Below are positions 18,929-28,212 of a stretch of DNA of 64,000 bases, one piece after another. The translations under genes and the position numbers were made by a program. The notes beneath the pieces are model-generated. The model searched no databases and was not told where the DNA came from. It saw only the letters and a list, made by a program, of their open reading frames with translations. Source of the DNA: Paenibacillus nasutitermitis (GTDB lineage: Bacteria > Bacillota > Bacilli > Paenibacillales > Paenibacillaceae); contig NZ_BMHP01000002.1 of NCBI RefSeq assembly GCF_014641075.1, forward strand, positions 620,001 through 684,000, in the 5' to 3' direction. How positions within the stretch are numbered: position 1 is the first letter of the stretch; each line of letters opens with the position of its first letter.

Positions 18929-19459
18929 TCAGGTTAATAAAGTGCTCCCTCCCAATTGCAGCCGATAACTCTTCACCAGCAGATTGCCATTCATAATATC
19001 TTTATCAAACGCCCGTTCAAAGCCCAGATGTTCATATAATCGGACTGCGGCATCCATCATGTCGGAAGTATGCAAATGAACGGTTTGCGCCCCCCACGCA
19101 TGGCATTCCCGGACACTTGCCCGGAGAAGCTCCGTCGCTACGCCCAGGCCCCGCGCTTTGCGGGAAACCGCGAGCAGCCGGATGACGGGATTTTGGATAT
19201 CCAGATCGCTGCTCCCGTATGCAGACTCGGAAGAATCGAACAGAAACACACTTCCGATGATCTCCCTCCCAAGCTCCGCAACAAGCCGCTTTTTTGTTTG
19301 CGCCCCGCTCACTGAAGCGATTATGCTTTCCTTATATTCTTCCCAGCGTTCCTTGGGGAGTGTCTGTTCATATTGGCTGTATGCATCCACCAGAACAGCT
19401 GTAATCGCTTCCGCATCCGATTCTTTGGCAGCCCGGATAATAATGGACCCCGTTGTCAT
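18929..19459 (-). CDS. GNAT N-acetyltransferase
   Basis: A 176-residue GNAT-fold acetyltransferase. The acetyl-CoA-binding region is seen as [23 protein letters not shown], and the C-terminal strand as [20 protein letters not shown]. The ATG at 19459 follows AGGTGA by five bases; longer frames run into the neighbouring gene. In B. subtilis the equivalent operons contain SnaA (YtmI), which N-acetylates S-alkyl cysteines before monooxygenase action, and by position this protein is a candidate for that role. It is related by context rather than by a checked alignment. Confidence 0.75.
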   Translation of the reverse strand: MTTGSIIIRAAKESDAEAITAVLVDAYSQYEQTLPKERWEEYKESIIASVSGAQTKKRLVAELGREIIGSVFLFDSSESAYGSSDLDIQNPVIRLLAVSRKARGLGVATELLRASVRECHAWGAQTVHLHTSDMMDAAVRLYEHLGFERAFDKDIMNGNLLVKSYRLQLGGSTLLT

Positions 19460-19511
19460 TCTGTTCACCTGCTTTCCAGTTATCGATTTTCCGTATCTGC
19501 ATTCTCCCGCA

Positions 19512-20015
19512 TTAAACCTGTTCACGTGTCCCCGCAGCTGCCGGCGGTGCCGCCACCACGTCCTTGATCCGCTCGATCTGGGCAATATGCGTATCTACAT
19601 GATGGATGAAGGATTGAATGCTGGTCGATAATTTCACGGGATCTCCTTTGGCATTCAGACCCATCTTCTCCCATTCCTTCGCAGACAAGCGGTGGAACAG
19701 AAGGCTGTTATAGACAAGCAGCGACCGGAATACCTCCAGTATATCCGCCGCTCGGCCCGCATTCGCCGCCTGGCCGGCAACCCAGTTATCCTGATTGAAG
19801 GCTGGCAAGCGGACCTCGGAGCCTGACAGGATTTCACGAATCCGGAAGGAAACCACAATATTATGATCCACGAGATGGGCAAGCACCTCGGTAACGCTCC
19901 ATTTGCCCGGACCTTCATTCTCGGTCAGCTGCTGCTCCGTTAGTCCGGCTACAGCCTGCTTTAATTGTTCATAGGTATCCAAGTAAGATTCTATATTGAT
20001 GGTTGGTTGTGTCAT
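19512..20015 (-). CDS. DinB-family protein
   Basis: A 167-residue DinB/YfiT-type four-helix protein. Conserved features are GPGKWSVTEVLAHLVDHNIVVSFRI (first metal-ligand His) and the late HHVDTHIAQIERI motif (two further His), the usual metal triad. AGGAGGGG stands seven bases before the ATG. Family members include thiol S-transferases using bacillithiol or mycothiol and metal-dependent hydrolases. Placement inside a sulfur-compound operon makes a thiol-related role attractive, but no direct evidence exists. Confidence 0.75.
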   Translation of the reverse strand: MTQPTINIESYLDTYEQLKQAVAGLTEQQLTENEGPGKWSVTEVLAHLVDHNIVVSFRIREILSGSEVRLPAFNQDNWVAGQAANAGRAADILEVFRSLLVYNSLLFHRLSAKEWEKMGLNAKGDPVKLSTSIQSFIHHVDTHIAQIERIKDVVAAPPAAAGTREQV

Positions 20016-20045
20016 TCTAACCCCTCCTCCTGGCAGGTGTCCGGT

Positions 20046-21191
20046 TCATCCTTGATAGACGGATGCGAACCGGGATAATGAGAACAAGCCGATGTCGTGT
20101 CTGGTTACACCGCGTTCAAGCAAATCCGCGGCAATTTCTCCGACAACGCTGGCAAATTTAAAGCCATGTCCGGAGAAGCCGCCGGCCAGCAGCACATTCC
20201 GGTGAACAGGGTGCGTATCAATAATGAAATCCTCGTCCGGGGTCATCTCATATTTGCATACCGCACCGCTGAGCAGCCGCCCCGCCGCTCCCGGCATGAC
20301 CGATGAGAGCACCCTGCGCAAATCGCCTTCATCCTCCGGATAGAATCCGAATGGGGCCAATTCCTCGCCGGGCTGCCATTCCACACCGGTATCATGTCTG
20401 CCGATTTTGAGTCCCTTGCCGTCTATGCTTGGAAACCCGTAATAACCGCCGTCCCGGGTCCCCAGTGTAAAGCCTGGGAATTTCCCGGCATCAAATCCAG
20501 TCCCCTCCGTTTCGAACCATCCCACCACTTTGCGGATTGGACGGATCGGCAGCGAGACGAACGGTTTCAGCGACTTGAACCAGGCTCCGGCGCTGATCAG
20601 CACCTTGCCCGCAGTAAAGCTGCCCTGCTTCGTATGGACCGTGACTCCTCCGGCATCCGGAACAATATCCGTCACGAACGTATTCGTCAACAGCACCGCC
20701 CCGGCCTCCAGTGCTGCGCGTCTATAAGCGGCTACGCATTTCTCGCTGTAGAGATAGCCGGCATTAGGCTCATACAAACCTTCATAGCCGTCAGCCAGCT
20801 GCACCCCGGGCCAGCGTTCCCGGATTTCACCAGCATCTAACCGCTCAATAACAACGCTATGCGTGAGCGCATCATGGAGACGGACATCGTAGGAATAAAT
20901 GGCGGGATCCGACATGTTCAGCACGCCCGAGCGCTCCAGCAGTTTCTCCCCGGTCATTCTCTCAAGCTCCAGCCAGCGTTCGTCGGCACGAAGCGCTAGA
21001 GATACATAAGCCGCTCCCCCGTGGTAGGCATGTCGGATCAAACGCGGCTCCCCGTGGTGGCTCCCCTGGTTATGCGGAGGATCGAACGCATCGATAAGGA
21101 GCGTGTGGAGCCCACGGCTGGCAAGCTCATAACCCGCGCTCATCCCCATGGAGCCGGCTCCGACCACAATGGCGTCATACGATGGTTTCAT
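20046..21191 (-). CDS. SolA-type FAD amine oxidase (sarcosine / N-methyl amino acid oxidase family)
   Basis: A 381-residue monomeric sarcosine oxidase/N-methyltryptophan oxidase-like flavoenzyme. It starts with the FAD motif VVGAGSMGMSAGYELASRG (residues 9-27), has the conserved GSHHGEPRLIRHAYH segment and ends with GFSGHGFKFASVVGE. The family oxidises secondary amines to imines with O2, releasing peroxide; FAD is often covalently bound to a Cys in the C-terminal half, and a candidate Cys occurs in GAVCKYEMTPDEDF. The start overlaps the amidohydrolase stop by four bases. Substrate is unknown. Confidence 0.85.
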   Translation of the reverse strand: MKPSYDAIVVGAGSMGMSAGYELASRGLHTLLIDAFDPPHNQGSHHGEPRLIRHAYHGGAAYVSLALRADERWLELERMTGEKLLERSGVLNMSDPAIYSYDVRLHDALTHSVVIERLDAGEIRERWPGVQLADGYEGLYEPNAGYLYSEKCVAAYRRAALEAGAVLLTNTFVTDIVPDAGGVTVHTKQGSFTAGKVLISAGAWFKSLKPFVSLPIRPIRKVVGWFETEGTGFDAGKFPGFTLGTRDGGYYGFPSIDGKGLKIGRHDTGVEWQPGEELAPFGFYPEDEGDLRRVLSSVMPGAAGRLLSGAVCKYEMTPDEDFIIDTHPVHRNVLLAGGFSGHGFKFASVVGEIAADLLERGVTRHDIGLFSLSRFASVYQG

Positions 21192-22354
21192 GGTGACTCC
21201 TCCTGCTCCGTCAACTGGTTAATGGCTCTTTCGGCCAGCTCCGCAAAAAACGAAGCTGCAATCGGCAAAGCTGCTTCATCCACATCAAATGCCGGATGAT
21301 GCCATTCCTGCGGTCCCGATGTTCCCATAAATACAAACACGCCAGGCACTTCCTTCATATAAAAGGCGAAATCCTCGCCTGCGGGCGACGGCTGGGGCTC
21401 AACCACCTTCAGCCCGAGCGATTCCGCTGCCAGTGCCGCCTGATCCGCCCACCTCTGATCATTAAGAACTGGCGGCGGGCCGTCGATCCAGTTGATCCTG
21501 GCTTTGGTCCCAAAGGCGGCAGCGACTCCGTGCACAACCTGCTCGAAACGCTCCAGCACCTTCCTGCGGACCTCTTCATCGAAGGTGCGTATCGTGCCAT
21601 CGAAGATAGCGCGGTCGGCGATCACATTCCAGGCCGTTCCGCTGTGCAGCCGGGTCACGCTTATAACGGCGCTTTCCAATGCGCTTACATTGCGGCTGAC
21701 GACACTTTGCAGCGCCGTAATTATATGCGCGGCGGTAACAATGGGATCAAGGCCGGCTTCGGGAACAGCCGCATGTGTGCCGAGTCCCTCCACAGCGACT
21801 TCGAAGCCATCGGCGGCCGCCATGATGGGGCCCCCTTTGATGCCGATCGTACCTACCGGCAAATCCGGTTTATTATGCATCCCGAACACGGCTTGCACGC
21901 CCTGAAGAGCTCCGCTGGCGATGACCTGCCTCGCGCCTTTTGCTTTCTCTTCGGCAGGCTGGAACAGGAATCGAACCGTTCCTTTCAGCTCCTGCTCCCT
22001 GCTCTTGAGCAGCAGCACCGTACCGATAATGGAAGCCGTATGAAAATCATGTCCGCAGGCATGCATCCGTCCAGGAATGCGGGAAGCGAACGGCAGCCCG
22101 GTCTCTTCCTGAATTGGCAGCGCGTCGATATCCGCCCGGACAGCCACGACCGGCCCGCCGTACAAACCGCCGACTTCCGCGACGACTCCCGTATGGAGCG
22201 GGTAGTCTGCGAGCCGGATACCAGCTTCCGTCAGCCACTCATGAATCGCAGCGGTTGTCTGGAATTCCTCGCCGGACACTTCCGGATTCTCATGAAGCTG
22301 ACGGCGGATGGCAACCAGCTGCTCTATCAGGGGTTCGGCAGTAGACAAACTCAT
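21188..22354 (-). CDS. M20-family amidohydrolase (N-acyl amino acid deacylase)
   Basis: A 388-residue M20D metallopeptidase-like aminoacylase. The metal-binding motif HACGHDFH, the VRADIDALPIQEETGLPF segment, the FQPAEEKAKGARQVIASGAL block and the late AGEDFAFYMKEVPG are all family marks. B. subtilis equivalents SndA (YtnL) and SndB (YxeP) remove the N-acetyl group from cysteine derivatives after C-S cleavage; this gene has the corresponding place in the operon. The amine-oxidase gene downstream overlaps it. Indole-acetyl amino acid or hippurate hydrolase are general alternatives. Confidence 0.9.
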   Translation of the reverse strand: MSLSTAEPLIEQLVAIRRQLHENPEVSGEEFQTTAAIHEWLTEAGIRLADYPLHTGVVAEVGGLYGGPVVAVRADIDALPIQEETGLPFASRIPGRMHACGHDFHTASIIGTVLLLKSREQELKGTVRFLFQPAEEKAKGARQVIASGALQGVQAVFGMHNKPDLPVGTIGIKGGPIMAAADGFEVAVEGLGTHAAVPEAGLDPIVTAAHIITALQSVVSRNVSALESAVISVTRLHSGTAWNVIADRAIFDGTIRTFDEEVRRKVLERFEQVVHGVAAAFGTKARINWIDGPPPVLNDQRWADQAALAAESLGLKVVEPQPSPAGEDFAFYMKEVPGVFVFMGTSGPQEWHHPAFDVDEAALPIAASFFAELAERAINQLTEQEESP

Positions 22355-22448
22355 ATTTTAAGTCCTCCTCGCCTTCAAAAGGCCGGTTAATAGATTGTTT
22401 TGCACTACTTTCGTTTCCTTCTATCTTCTATATACTTCGCGTTCAAAT

Positions 22449-23471
22449 TCATACCACCTCTTGAACAGGGAGCTCGGCAAAAGCCTCTTTCAACAACCGG
22501 AAGGAATGAATCCGTTTCTCGAAATCCTTCACAATCGTGGTAAATATAAACTCGTCCGCGCCGTAGGTCTCCTTCAGCTCCAGCAATCTTGCCCGGACCG
22601 TTTCTTTGGTGCCTTTGGTAATATCCGCTTCCCGGATTTCGTAGGTGAAGGTTTCGCCGGCCTGCCGGGCAAATTCCTCCGCCTGCGCAAGCGTCCCTAC
22701 ATTGATGGTCTTGCCGCTTCCCAGCGTTACCCGGATGTTCTTATGTTCGCCCGCCAGCTCCACGGCTTCCTCATGCGTGTCGGCCGCGATGACGGCCAAT
22801 GCCAGAATGGTTTTGGGCTGCGAGCCTGTTTCATAATTAAATTTGCTGCGGTATGCGTCGAATGCGCGAAGCGCCGTTTCCGGATCATTATTAATAAATA
22901 AAGCAAATGCATAGGGATACCCCCGCTCTGCGGCCAGTTCGGCGCTACTTACGCTTGTGCCAAGCAAATGAATGGCTGCAGGCAGCTCGGTGAGCGGATT
23001 CGCCTGAAGACCCGCAAGCGGATGCTCTTCCCCCGCGGGGCCATGCAGAAACTGCTCAAGCTCCGACAGCTTCTCGCCCAGTGTCCATGATTCCGCCTGC
23101 CCCTTCTGCAGCGCTTTCGTTGACCGGGGCAATCCCCCAGGCGCTCTTCCGATGCCAAGCTCCACGCGTCCGGGAGCAAGCGATGCGAGCACATTGAAAT
23201 TCTCGGCAACCTTGTAAGGGCTGTAATGCTGGAGCATCACGCCTCCCGAGCCGATGCGGATTTTCTCCGTTCGCGCCAGAAGGTAGCTGATCAGCACTTC
23301 CGGTGAAGAACCGGCCATCTGCGCCGAATCGTGATGCTCGGAAACCCAGAACCGCTCATACCCAAGCGACTCCGCCAGCTTTGCCAGCTTGACTGTATTG
23401 GCTAAGGCCTCACCCGGCGTCTGCCCCGGAAATACAATGCTTTGATCGAGAATACCGAATTTGATCACCAT
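22449..23471 (-). CDS. LLM-class flavin-dependent oxidoreductase (YtmO-like)
   Basis: A 340-residue luciferase-like monooxygenase of the MsnO8/YtmO group. Marks are FGILDQSIVFPGQTPGEAL at the N-terminus, ERFWVSEHHDSAQMAGSSPEVL and GSGGVMLQHYSPYKVAENFNVL. These enzymes also depend on reduced FMN. In B. subtilis YtmO belongs to the same sulfur operon as YtnJ, so the two flavin enzymes of this cluster may act in turn or on different substrates. It lies 98 bases downstream of the ABC ATPase. Confidence 0.88.
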   Translation of the reverse strand: MVIKFGILDQSIVFPGQTPGEALANTVKLAKLAESLGYERFWVSEHHDSAQMAGSSPEVLISYLLARTEKIRIGSGGVMLQHYSPYKVAENFNVLASLAPGRVELGIGRAPGGLPRSTKALQKGQAESWTLGEKLSELEQFLHGPAGEEHPLAGLQANPLTELPAAIHLLGTSVSSAELAAERGYPYAFALFINNDPETALRAFDAYRSKFNYETGSQPKTILALAVIAADTHEEAVELAGEHKNIRVTLGSGKTINVGTLAQAEEFARQAGETFTYEIREADITKGTKETVRARLLELKETYGADEFIFTTIVKDFEKRIHSFRLLKEAFAELPVQEVV

Positions 23472-23569
23472 CCGTCATCCGCTCCTTATAGTGGCTGTTA
23501 CAATGTCTTCATTGTCTGAATTCATCAGAACCTTCTCGGCCCTGAAATATTGGCTTATATCGCTCTGGC

Positions 23570-24322
23570 TTATATGGAATACACACCGTCCGGCGTAATG
23601 CGCTTCAGAAACTGCCTTGTCCGTTCTTCCTTCGGCGAGCTGAAAATATCTTGGGGCGAACCTTCCTCTACTACGACGCCCCCGTCCATAAAAACGACAT
23701 GATTGGCGACATCCTGGGCGAACCCCATCTCATGGGTCACAATGATCATTGTGATGCCTTCCTTGGCAATCTTGCGGATGACGGCGAGCACTTCTCCTAC
23801 TAGCTCGGGATCCAGAGCCGACGTCGGCTCATCGAACAGGATAACGTCCGGATTCAATGCAAGCGCTCTGGCAATGCCGACCCGCTGCTGCTGGCCGCCA
23901 GAGAGCTGGCTGGGGTAAGCATCCAGCTTGTTGCCAAGTCCCACCTTCTCCAGATGCTCGACGCTTATCCGGCGCGCTTCTTCTTTTGGAAGCTTCTTGA
24001 CGATGAGCAGCCCTTCCATGACATTCTCCAGCGCAGTTTTGTGGCGGAACAGATTATACTGCTGGAACACCATAGCCGTTTTCTGCCGAAGCTTATGAAT
24101 ATCTGCTTTGGACGGATTCCTGCAGTTCACGGTGAAATCATCGATTGAAATTTCGCCGCTTCCGGGCCGCTCCAGGTAGTTGATGCAGCGCAGAAGCGTT
24201 GTTTTGCCGGAGCCGCTGGGGCCGAGAATGGCGACCACTTCGCCTTTTTTGACCGTCAGATCAATGCCCTTGAGCACCTGTTGGCGTCCAAAGGATTTGT
24301 TGATTTGAGTCAGCTTGATCAT
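23570..24322 (-). CDS. tcyN: polar amino acid/cystine ABC transporter ATP-binding protein (TcyN-like)
   Basis: A 250-residue ATPase of the polar amino acid uptake family. Walker [10 protein letters not shown], signature [15 protein letters not shown], Walker [15 protein letters not shown] and the H-loop [12 protein letters not shown] are clear. The start overlaps the upstream permease stop. With two permeases and a binding protein it matches the TcyJKLMN (YtmJKLMN) L-cystine importer of B. subtilis, an assignment supported by the surrounding sulfur genes; other sulfur amino acids remain possible. Confidence 0.85.
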   Translation of the reverse strand: MIKLTQINKSFGRQQVLKGIDLTVKKGEVVAILGPSGSGKTTLLRCINYLERPGSGEISIDDFTVNCRNPSKADIHKLRQKTAMVFQQYNLFRHKTALENVMEGLLIVKKLPKEEARRISVEHLEKVGLGNKLDAYPSQLSGGQQQRVGIARALALNPDVILFDEPTSALDPELVGEVLAVIRKIAKEGITMIIVTHEMGFAQDVANHVVFMDGGVVVEEGSPQDIFSSPKEERTRQFLKRITPDGVYSI

Positions 24323-25029
24323 GCGACTCCCCCCTTGTTGTACACGTTGATCCGTTTCTCGATGAGTCCGGTAGCTCGCTCAATCAGGAAGGTCAACCCC
24401 CAGAATATCAGCGCAGCAGCAATATAGGCTTCGGAGAACTTCCAATTCGTTGATGCGACGATCTGGGCCTGGGCGTTAATATCGACGACCGAAACGGTAA
24501 AGGCTAGCGTGGAGCCGTGAAGCATGCCGATGACGCTGTTGGAGAGATTCGGCAGGGAAGCGGCAAGCGCCTGGGGAAAAAGAACTCTCCGCAGGGCTTG
24601 TGGCGTCGTCATGCCCACCGAATAGGCCGCTTCCATCTGCCCTTTGTTGACGGCCAGAAGCCCTGATCGCACCACCTCGGACATATAAGCACTTGCCGTG
24701 ATAGAGAAGGATATATACGCGAACCCGATCATGGGAATCGAAGCGGAACGGAAAGACCAGTCAAATTGATTGGCCAAGCTGTCGATGATCATCTGCAATC
24801 CAAAATAAATGAGCAGCAGATGCGTCAGCATCGGCGTCCCCCGGATAAAGGTCACATATGATGCCGCAATAGGAGAGAGCACGGGCAACTTATAGATCCG
24901 GACCAGCGCAATGACCGTACCGATGATAAAACCGCAAACCACGGAGACAATGGTAATATACAGGGTCGTCGGCAGCGCCGAGAGCAGACCGACCAAAGCG
25001 GTCCATATAAAGGACGGGTCCAGCTTCAT
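24319..25029 (-). CDS. tcyM: polar amino acid/cystine ABC transporter permease (TcyM-like)
   Basis: A 236-residue inner-membrane subunit of the His/Glu/Gln/Arg permease type, with five hydrophobic helices and the EAA-loop region [29 protein letters not shown]. It overlaps both neighbours by four bases, showing tight coupling in the operon. The [21 protein letters not shown] segment is the usual signature of this permease family. Confidence 0.85.
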   Translation of the reverse strand: MKLDPSFIWTALVGLLSALPTTLYITIVSVVCGFIIGTVIALVRIYKLPVLSPIAASYVTFIRGTPMLTHLLLIYFGLQMIIDSLANQFDWSFRSASIPMIGFAYISFSITASAYMSEVVRSGLLAVNKGQMEAAYSVGMTTPQALRRVLFPQALAASLPNLSNSVIGMLHGSTLAFTVSVVDINAQAQIVASTNWKFSEAYIAAALIFWGLTFLIERATGLIEKRINVYNKGGVA

Positions 25030-25808
25030 AATCTTGACTCCCCTCTCCGGATGCGAAGCAGGCTGAGGACCTGCCGGTAAAATACGCTTCTTTTACTGTT
25101 TTTCGTGGTTGCATCGACAGTCAGCTGCTCATGCCGGAGCAACCTGCGCTCCAGTCCGTTGAACATCTTCTCCAGAAGTATGCTGATGATGAAGTAGATG
25201 ATGGCCAAAGAAATATACGTTTCAATAAAATGCTGGGACAATGCCCCCAGCGTTTGCGCTTTGCCGGTCAATTCCATAATGCCGAGCGTAAAGGCAAGGG
25301 ATGTATCCTTCAAGGTGGCGATGACCAGATTGGCAAAGACAGGGATGGATATCGCCAGCGCCTGAGGGAGCATAATTCGGGAAAAAGCCTGATAACCGGT
25401 CATGCCAACTGAATAAGCTGCTTCCACCTGCCCCCTGTCTACAGCCGTGACGGCTCCCCGGATCGCTTCCGCCATATAAGCCCCGCCATGCAGGGAATAC
25501 GTCAGGATAACGAAATAGAGTACGGGTACACGGGATACATCCACATTCGCGAGCTTCAATATTTCTGGCAGACCGTAGTAGAACAGGAACAGCTGGATCA
25601 GAATCGGCGTCCCTCTGAAGAAGGAGATGTAAATCTGAGAAAATCGCTGCAGCACCGGAATTTTGTAAAGCCTGGGGAGCGCCACCAGAAATCCGACGAT
25701 AATCCCCAGCAAAATCGAGCTGGCCACAATGAGCAGCGTGATTCTCAGCGTGGGCAGAAGCTTGATCAGATACTCGAAAACATATGAAATATCAAAAGGC
25801 TCGCCCAT
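25026..25808 (-). CDS. tcyL: polar amino acid/cystine ABC transporter permease (TcyL-like)
   Basis: A 260-residue permease paralogous to the next gene. It contains ISFFRGTPILIQLFLFYYGLPE and the EAA loop [31 protein letters not shown]-terminal tail of about 35 basic, polar residues beyond the last helix is longer than in its partner. It lies 42 bases after the binding-protein gene. Confidence 0.85.
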   Translation of the reverse strand: MGEPFDISYVFEYLIKLLPTLRITLLIVASSILLGIIVGFLVALPRLYKIPVLQRFSQIYISFFRGTPILIQLFLFYYGLPEILKLANVDVSRVPVLYFVILTYSLHGGAYMAEAIRGAVTAVDRGQVEAAYSVGMTGYQAFSRIMLPQALAISIPVFANLVIATLKDTSLAFTLGIMELTGKAQTLGALSQHFIETYISLAIIYFIISILLEKMFNGLERRLLRHEQLTVDATTKNSKRSVFYRQVLSLLRIRRGESRL

Positions 25809-25850
25809 CTGTTGATCTCACCTTCCGTGGAGTTTTTATTTATTGCTCAT

Positions 25851-26735
25851 CTAGGTGTAATCCTGGCCAAGCCAGGTCGTGCTCAGTATCGAGAGCGTTC
25901 CGTCCGATTTGATTTCTTTGATCGCTTCGTCGATCGCATCGGCCAGCTTCTGGTCATCGGGGTCGTTTTTACGGAAGACGAACAGAATTTCAGCATCGCT
26001 GAGCGGTTCGCCTACGGTTTTGAGCTTGCCTTGCGGATCGATCAGGGATAAGGAGAAATCGGCTGCAAGGGTTGCATCCACACGGCCGGTCGTCAATTGG
26101 CTCACCGTATCGTTAGCGGCGCCATTCTGATAGACGATATTGATTTTTTTGTCATGGTCCTTGTTGTAGTTCTCCAGAATTTGAGCTTGTGCGCTGGTGG
26201 CGCCCGTCAATACTTTTTTACCGGCCAGATCATCCAGTGACTGAATGCTGTCGTTATCCTTGGCGACTACGATTTTATTTTTCCAGTGCGCATAAGGCTC
26301 TTTGTTAAAAAGGTATTTCTGCTCGCGCTCCGGATTTTTCTCCATTTCATGGGCAACAAAGTCGATTTTTTTCGTATCCAGGCTGAGCAGCAAATTGGCA
26401 AAATCCATCGTTTGCAGCTCGAATTCGTAGCCTGGAAGACGTTTGTCGATTTCCTTCACCAATTCCACATCAAAGCCGGTCAGTTTGCCGTTCTCATCCA
26501 GAAAGCATACTTTCGGAAATGCTGTGCCTGTTCCAACAATGATTTTCTTGATTTCTTGAGTCGTATCCGTCCTTGCCGCATCAACTGCACTGACGCCTGC
26601 GGCGGTGTTGTTCGACTTGCCACTTCCGGCATTGGCGCTATTGGAGGAGCCACTACCGGCATTGTTCTTGTTCCCGCAAGCAGAGATGACCAGGACGAAA
26701 GCAATCACAAGACTAAAAACAGCAACGTTCTTCAT
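25851..26735 (-). CDS. amino acid ABC transporter substrate-binding lipoprotein (TcyJ/TcyK-like)
   Basis: A 294-residue solute-binding protein of family 3. The signal peptide ends with a lipobox at Cys20 (VISAC), followed by a Ser/Asn/Gly-rich linker to about residue 45. The binding domain shows KLTGFDVELVKEIDKRLPGYEFELQTMDF, then the hinge-region VDATLAADFSLSLIDPQG. In B. subtilis two binding proteins (TcyJ and TcyK) serve this importer; only one is present here. It is the first structural gene of the operon and is preceded by a CymR-like inverted repeat. Confidence 0.85.
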   Translation of the reverse strand: MKNVAVFSLVIAFVLVISACGNKNNAGSGSSNSANAGSGKSNNTAAGVSAVDAARTDTTQEIKKIIVGTGTAFPKVCFLDENGKLTGFDVELVKEIDKRLPGYEFELQTMDFANLLLSLDTKKIDFVAHEMEKNPEREQKYLFNKEPYAHWKNKIVVAKDNDSIQSLDDLAGKKVLTGATSAQAQILENYNKDHDKKINIVYQNGAANDTVSQLTTGRVDATLAADFSLSLIDPQGKLKTVGEPLSDAEILFVFRKNDPDDQKLADAIDEAIKEIKSDGTLSILSTTWLGQDYT

Positions 26736-26772
26736 TTCAAACCCCTCCGATTATGATGCGAAATTTAAGTTT

Positions 26773-26801
26773 ATAATTCCTACCGGTTAAGTAAGAATTA
26801 T
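26773..26801. promoter_or_regulatory. CymR-like inverted repeat in front of the cystine importer operon
   Basis: ATAATTC (26773-26779) and GAATTAT (26795-26801) form a perfect inverted repeat, with ATTCCTACCGG inside. It resembles, from memory, the ATTCC...GGAAT core of CymR operators that govern cysteine-metabolism genes in Bacillales, though the right half-core is degenerate. It sits 38 bases upstream of the binding-protein start. Confidence 0.45.
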
Positions 26802-26907
26802 GGTTGTGCTTTACTTTACACCCCGCCCTTGGCATCGTCAATACTTCAGCTTATAGAAAGGTTCTATATGAACATCAAAAAATCCGATGAAACCGCAGCC
26901 ACGTGAA

Positions 26908-27789
26908 TTATACCATTGTGAGTTCCCTGCCGATCTCCAAAATAGTCGCGAGAATTTCCGCATGCTCACCCTGATTGGCGATCAGATTCGTCTGCATGGA
27001 AATGCCTTCGGTCTCGGCAAAATGGATCGGAAACAGCTTCCCGCTGCGGATTTCCTGTCGCACACACCATCCCGGCAGGAAAGATATGCCGGCTTTTTGG
27101 ATCACCAGCTTTTTGGCCATTTCGGAATTATCCGTTTGAATCCGGATATTGGGAGGATGATCCAGGTTTTCGAAGATACGATGGATACGGAGCCAGTCCA
27201 GCGCGCCGCACTCGAAGAAAACAAGCTGCTGGCGGGCAATCGCTTCTATCGCCAGACGGGGTTCCTTAAGAAAGGGATGGCCTTCATACACATATAACCT
27301 GATCGGGTCTTCATACAATTTGATCGACTGCAGATTGGGATGACTGACATGGCGCACAAAGCCGATATCCACTTCTTTATTCAATACTTTATCCACGATT
27401 TCGTCAGTTACGCCGGTTACGATTTTGAACCGCATGGCAGGATAATATTTCCCCAACAGCGGAAGCAGCTCAGGAATCAGATAGTTAGAGACAGAAAGCG
27501 TGCAGCCGATCCGGAATTCATCCGGCAGCGACTTCTTCTGACTGATATTCTGCTTGCCCTTCTGGTAAATCAGGAGCAGCTGCTGGGCATAGGGCAGAAA
27601 CCGCTTGCCTTCTTCCGTAATCTGGATCTGCTTGCCGATCCGGTCAAACAGCTTGCAATTAAGCTCACGTTCCAGGGATTGAATACGGGCCGTTACGGAC
27701 GGCTGCGACAAATACAAGGCTTCAGCAGCCTTGTTAAAGCCTCCATAATGAATGACATAGACGAACGCTTCCATATTTTCAATATTCAT
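26908..27789 (-). CDS. LysR-family regulator (YtlI-like)
   Basis: A 293-residue LysR-type regulator. The winged HTH covers residues 1-60 (NKAAEALYLSQPSVTARIQSLERELNCKLFDR), and the effector domain follows (FRIGCTLSVSNYLIPELLP). In B. subtilis the LysR protein YtlI (AscR) activates the ytm sulfur operon and is itself repressed by CymR. Here the gene lies 172 bases upstream of the importer genes on the same strand, so it is a good candidate activator of that operon. Confidence 0.85.
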   Translation of the reverse strand: MNIENMEAFVYVIHYGGFNKAAEALYLSQPSVTARIQSLERELNCKLFDRIGKQIQITEEGKRFLPYAQQLLLIYQKGKQNISQKKSLPDEFRIGCTLSVSNYLIPELLPLLGKYYPAMRFKIVTGVTDEIVDKVLNKEVDIGFVRHVSHPNLQSIKLYEDPIRLYVYEGHPFLKEPRLAIEAIARQQLVFFECGALDWLRIHRIFENLDHPPNIRIQTDNSEMAKKLVIQKAGISFLPGWCVRQEIRSGKLFPIHFAETEGISMQTNLIANQGEHAEILATILEIGRELTMV

Positions 27790-27855
27790 TCAAGGCTCAT
27801 CTCCTTGTATAAGAGTCACAAGCGTCGGCTGGGTACCACAACATTCAACACCCGG

Positions 27856-27894
27856 ATTAAAAGAAAACATTCCGTCCTCGAAGGATCGGAATGT
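27856..27894 (-). terminator. terminator after the FMN reductase unit
   Basis: ACATTCCG and CGGAATGT pair around TCCTCGAAGGA, an almost perfect palindrome (27867-27894). On the minus strand TTTTCTTTT follows. It lies 25 bases after the 95-residue ORF. Confidence 0.8.
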
Positions 27895-27918
27895 TTGCAA
27901 ATCATGCGATTAGGATGG

Positions 27919-28206
27919 TCACACTGCCTGCTGTTTGCGCTCCAAAAAGTCATTCAGAATGCCCGCAAGCTTCCCTTTACCAAAGGTGATGAACTTGCCG
28001 GTTCCTGCTCCCTGGTCGATTGCCGCATAATCAAGAAACTGGATAATCATCTTGCGTCTGTCTATTATCGCGTCCAGACCGCAGTCAAATAATCGCTGAT
28101 CGATCGTATTATAGATGCCACGGTTCAGCTTATAATGATTCAAACAATGTTCATAGAAGGCCAGATCGGGTTTTTGCAGCAGCTGCGAATCAATGTCTGT
28201 ACCCAT
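27919..28206 (-). CDS. 95-residue hypothetical protein downstream of FMN reductase
   Basis: A soluble protein starting MGTDIDSQLLQKPDLAFYEH and ending FLERKQQAV. It starts six bases after the FMN reductase stop, with GGGATGA as a modest ribosome site, so the two are translated from one transcript. Sequence contains two Cys (in EHCLNHYKL and LFDCGLD) and an RRK cluster. No domain recognised. Its place suggests a role linked to the reductase, possibly in sulfur metabolism. Confidence 0.6.
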   Translation of the reverse strand: MGTDIDSQLLQKPDLAFYEHCLNHYKLNRGIYNTIDQRLFDCGLDAIIDRRKMIIQFLDYAAIDQGAGTGKFITFGKGKLAGILNDFLERKQQAV

Positions 28207-28212
28207 GACTGT

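Noticed and set aside
21296-22390. 364-residue plus-strand frame opposite the M20 amidohydrolase
   Set aside because: It is entirely antisense to a clear enzyme gene and has no family features; it reflects high GC codon structure.
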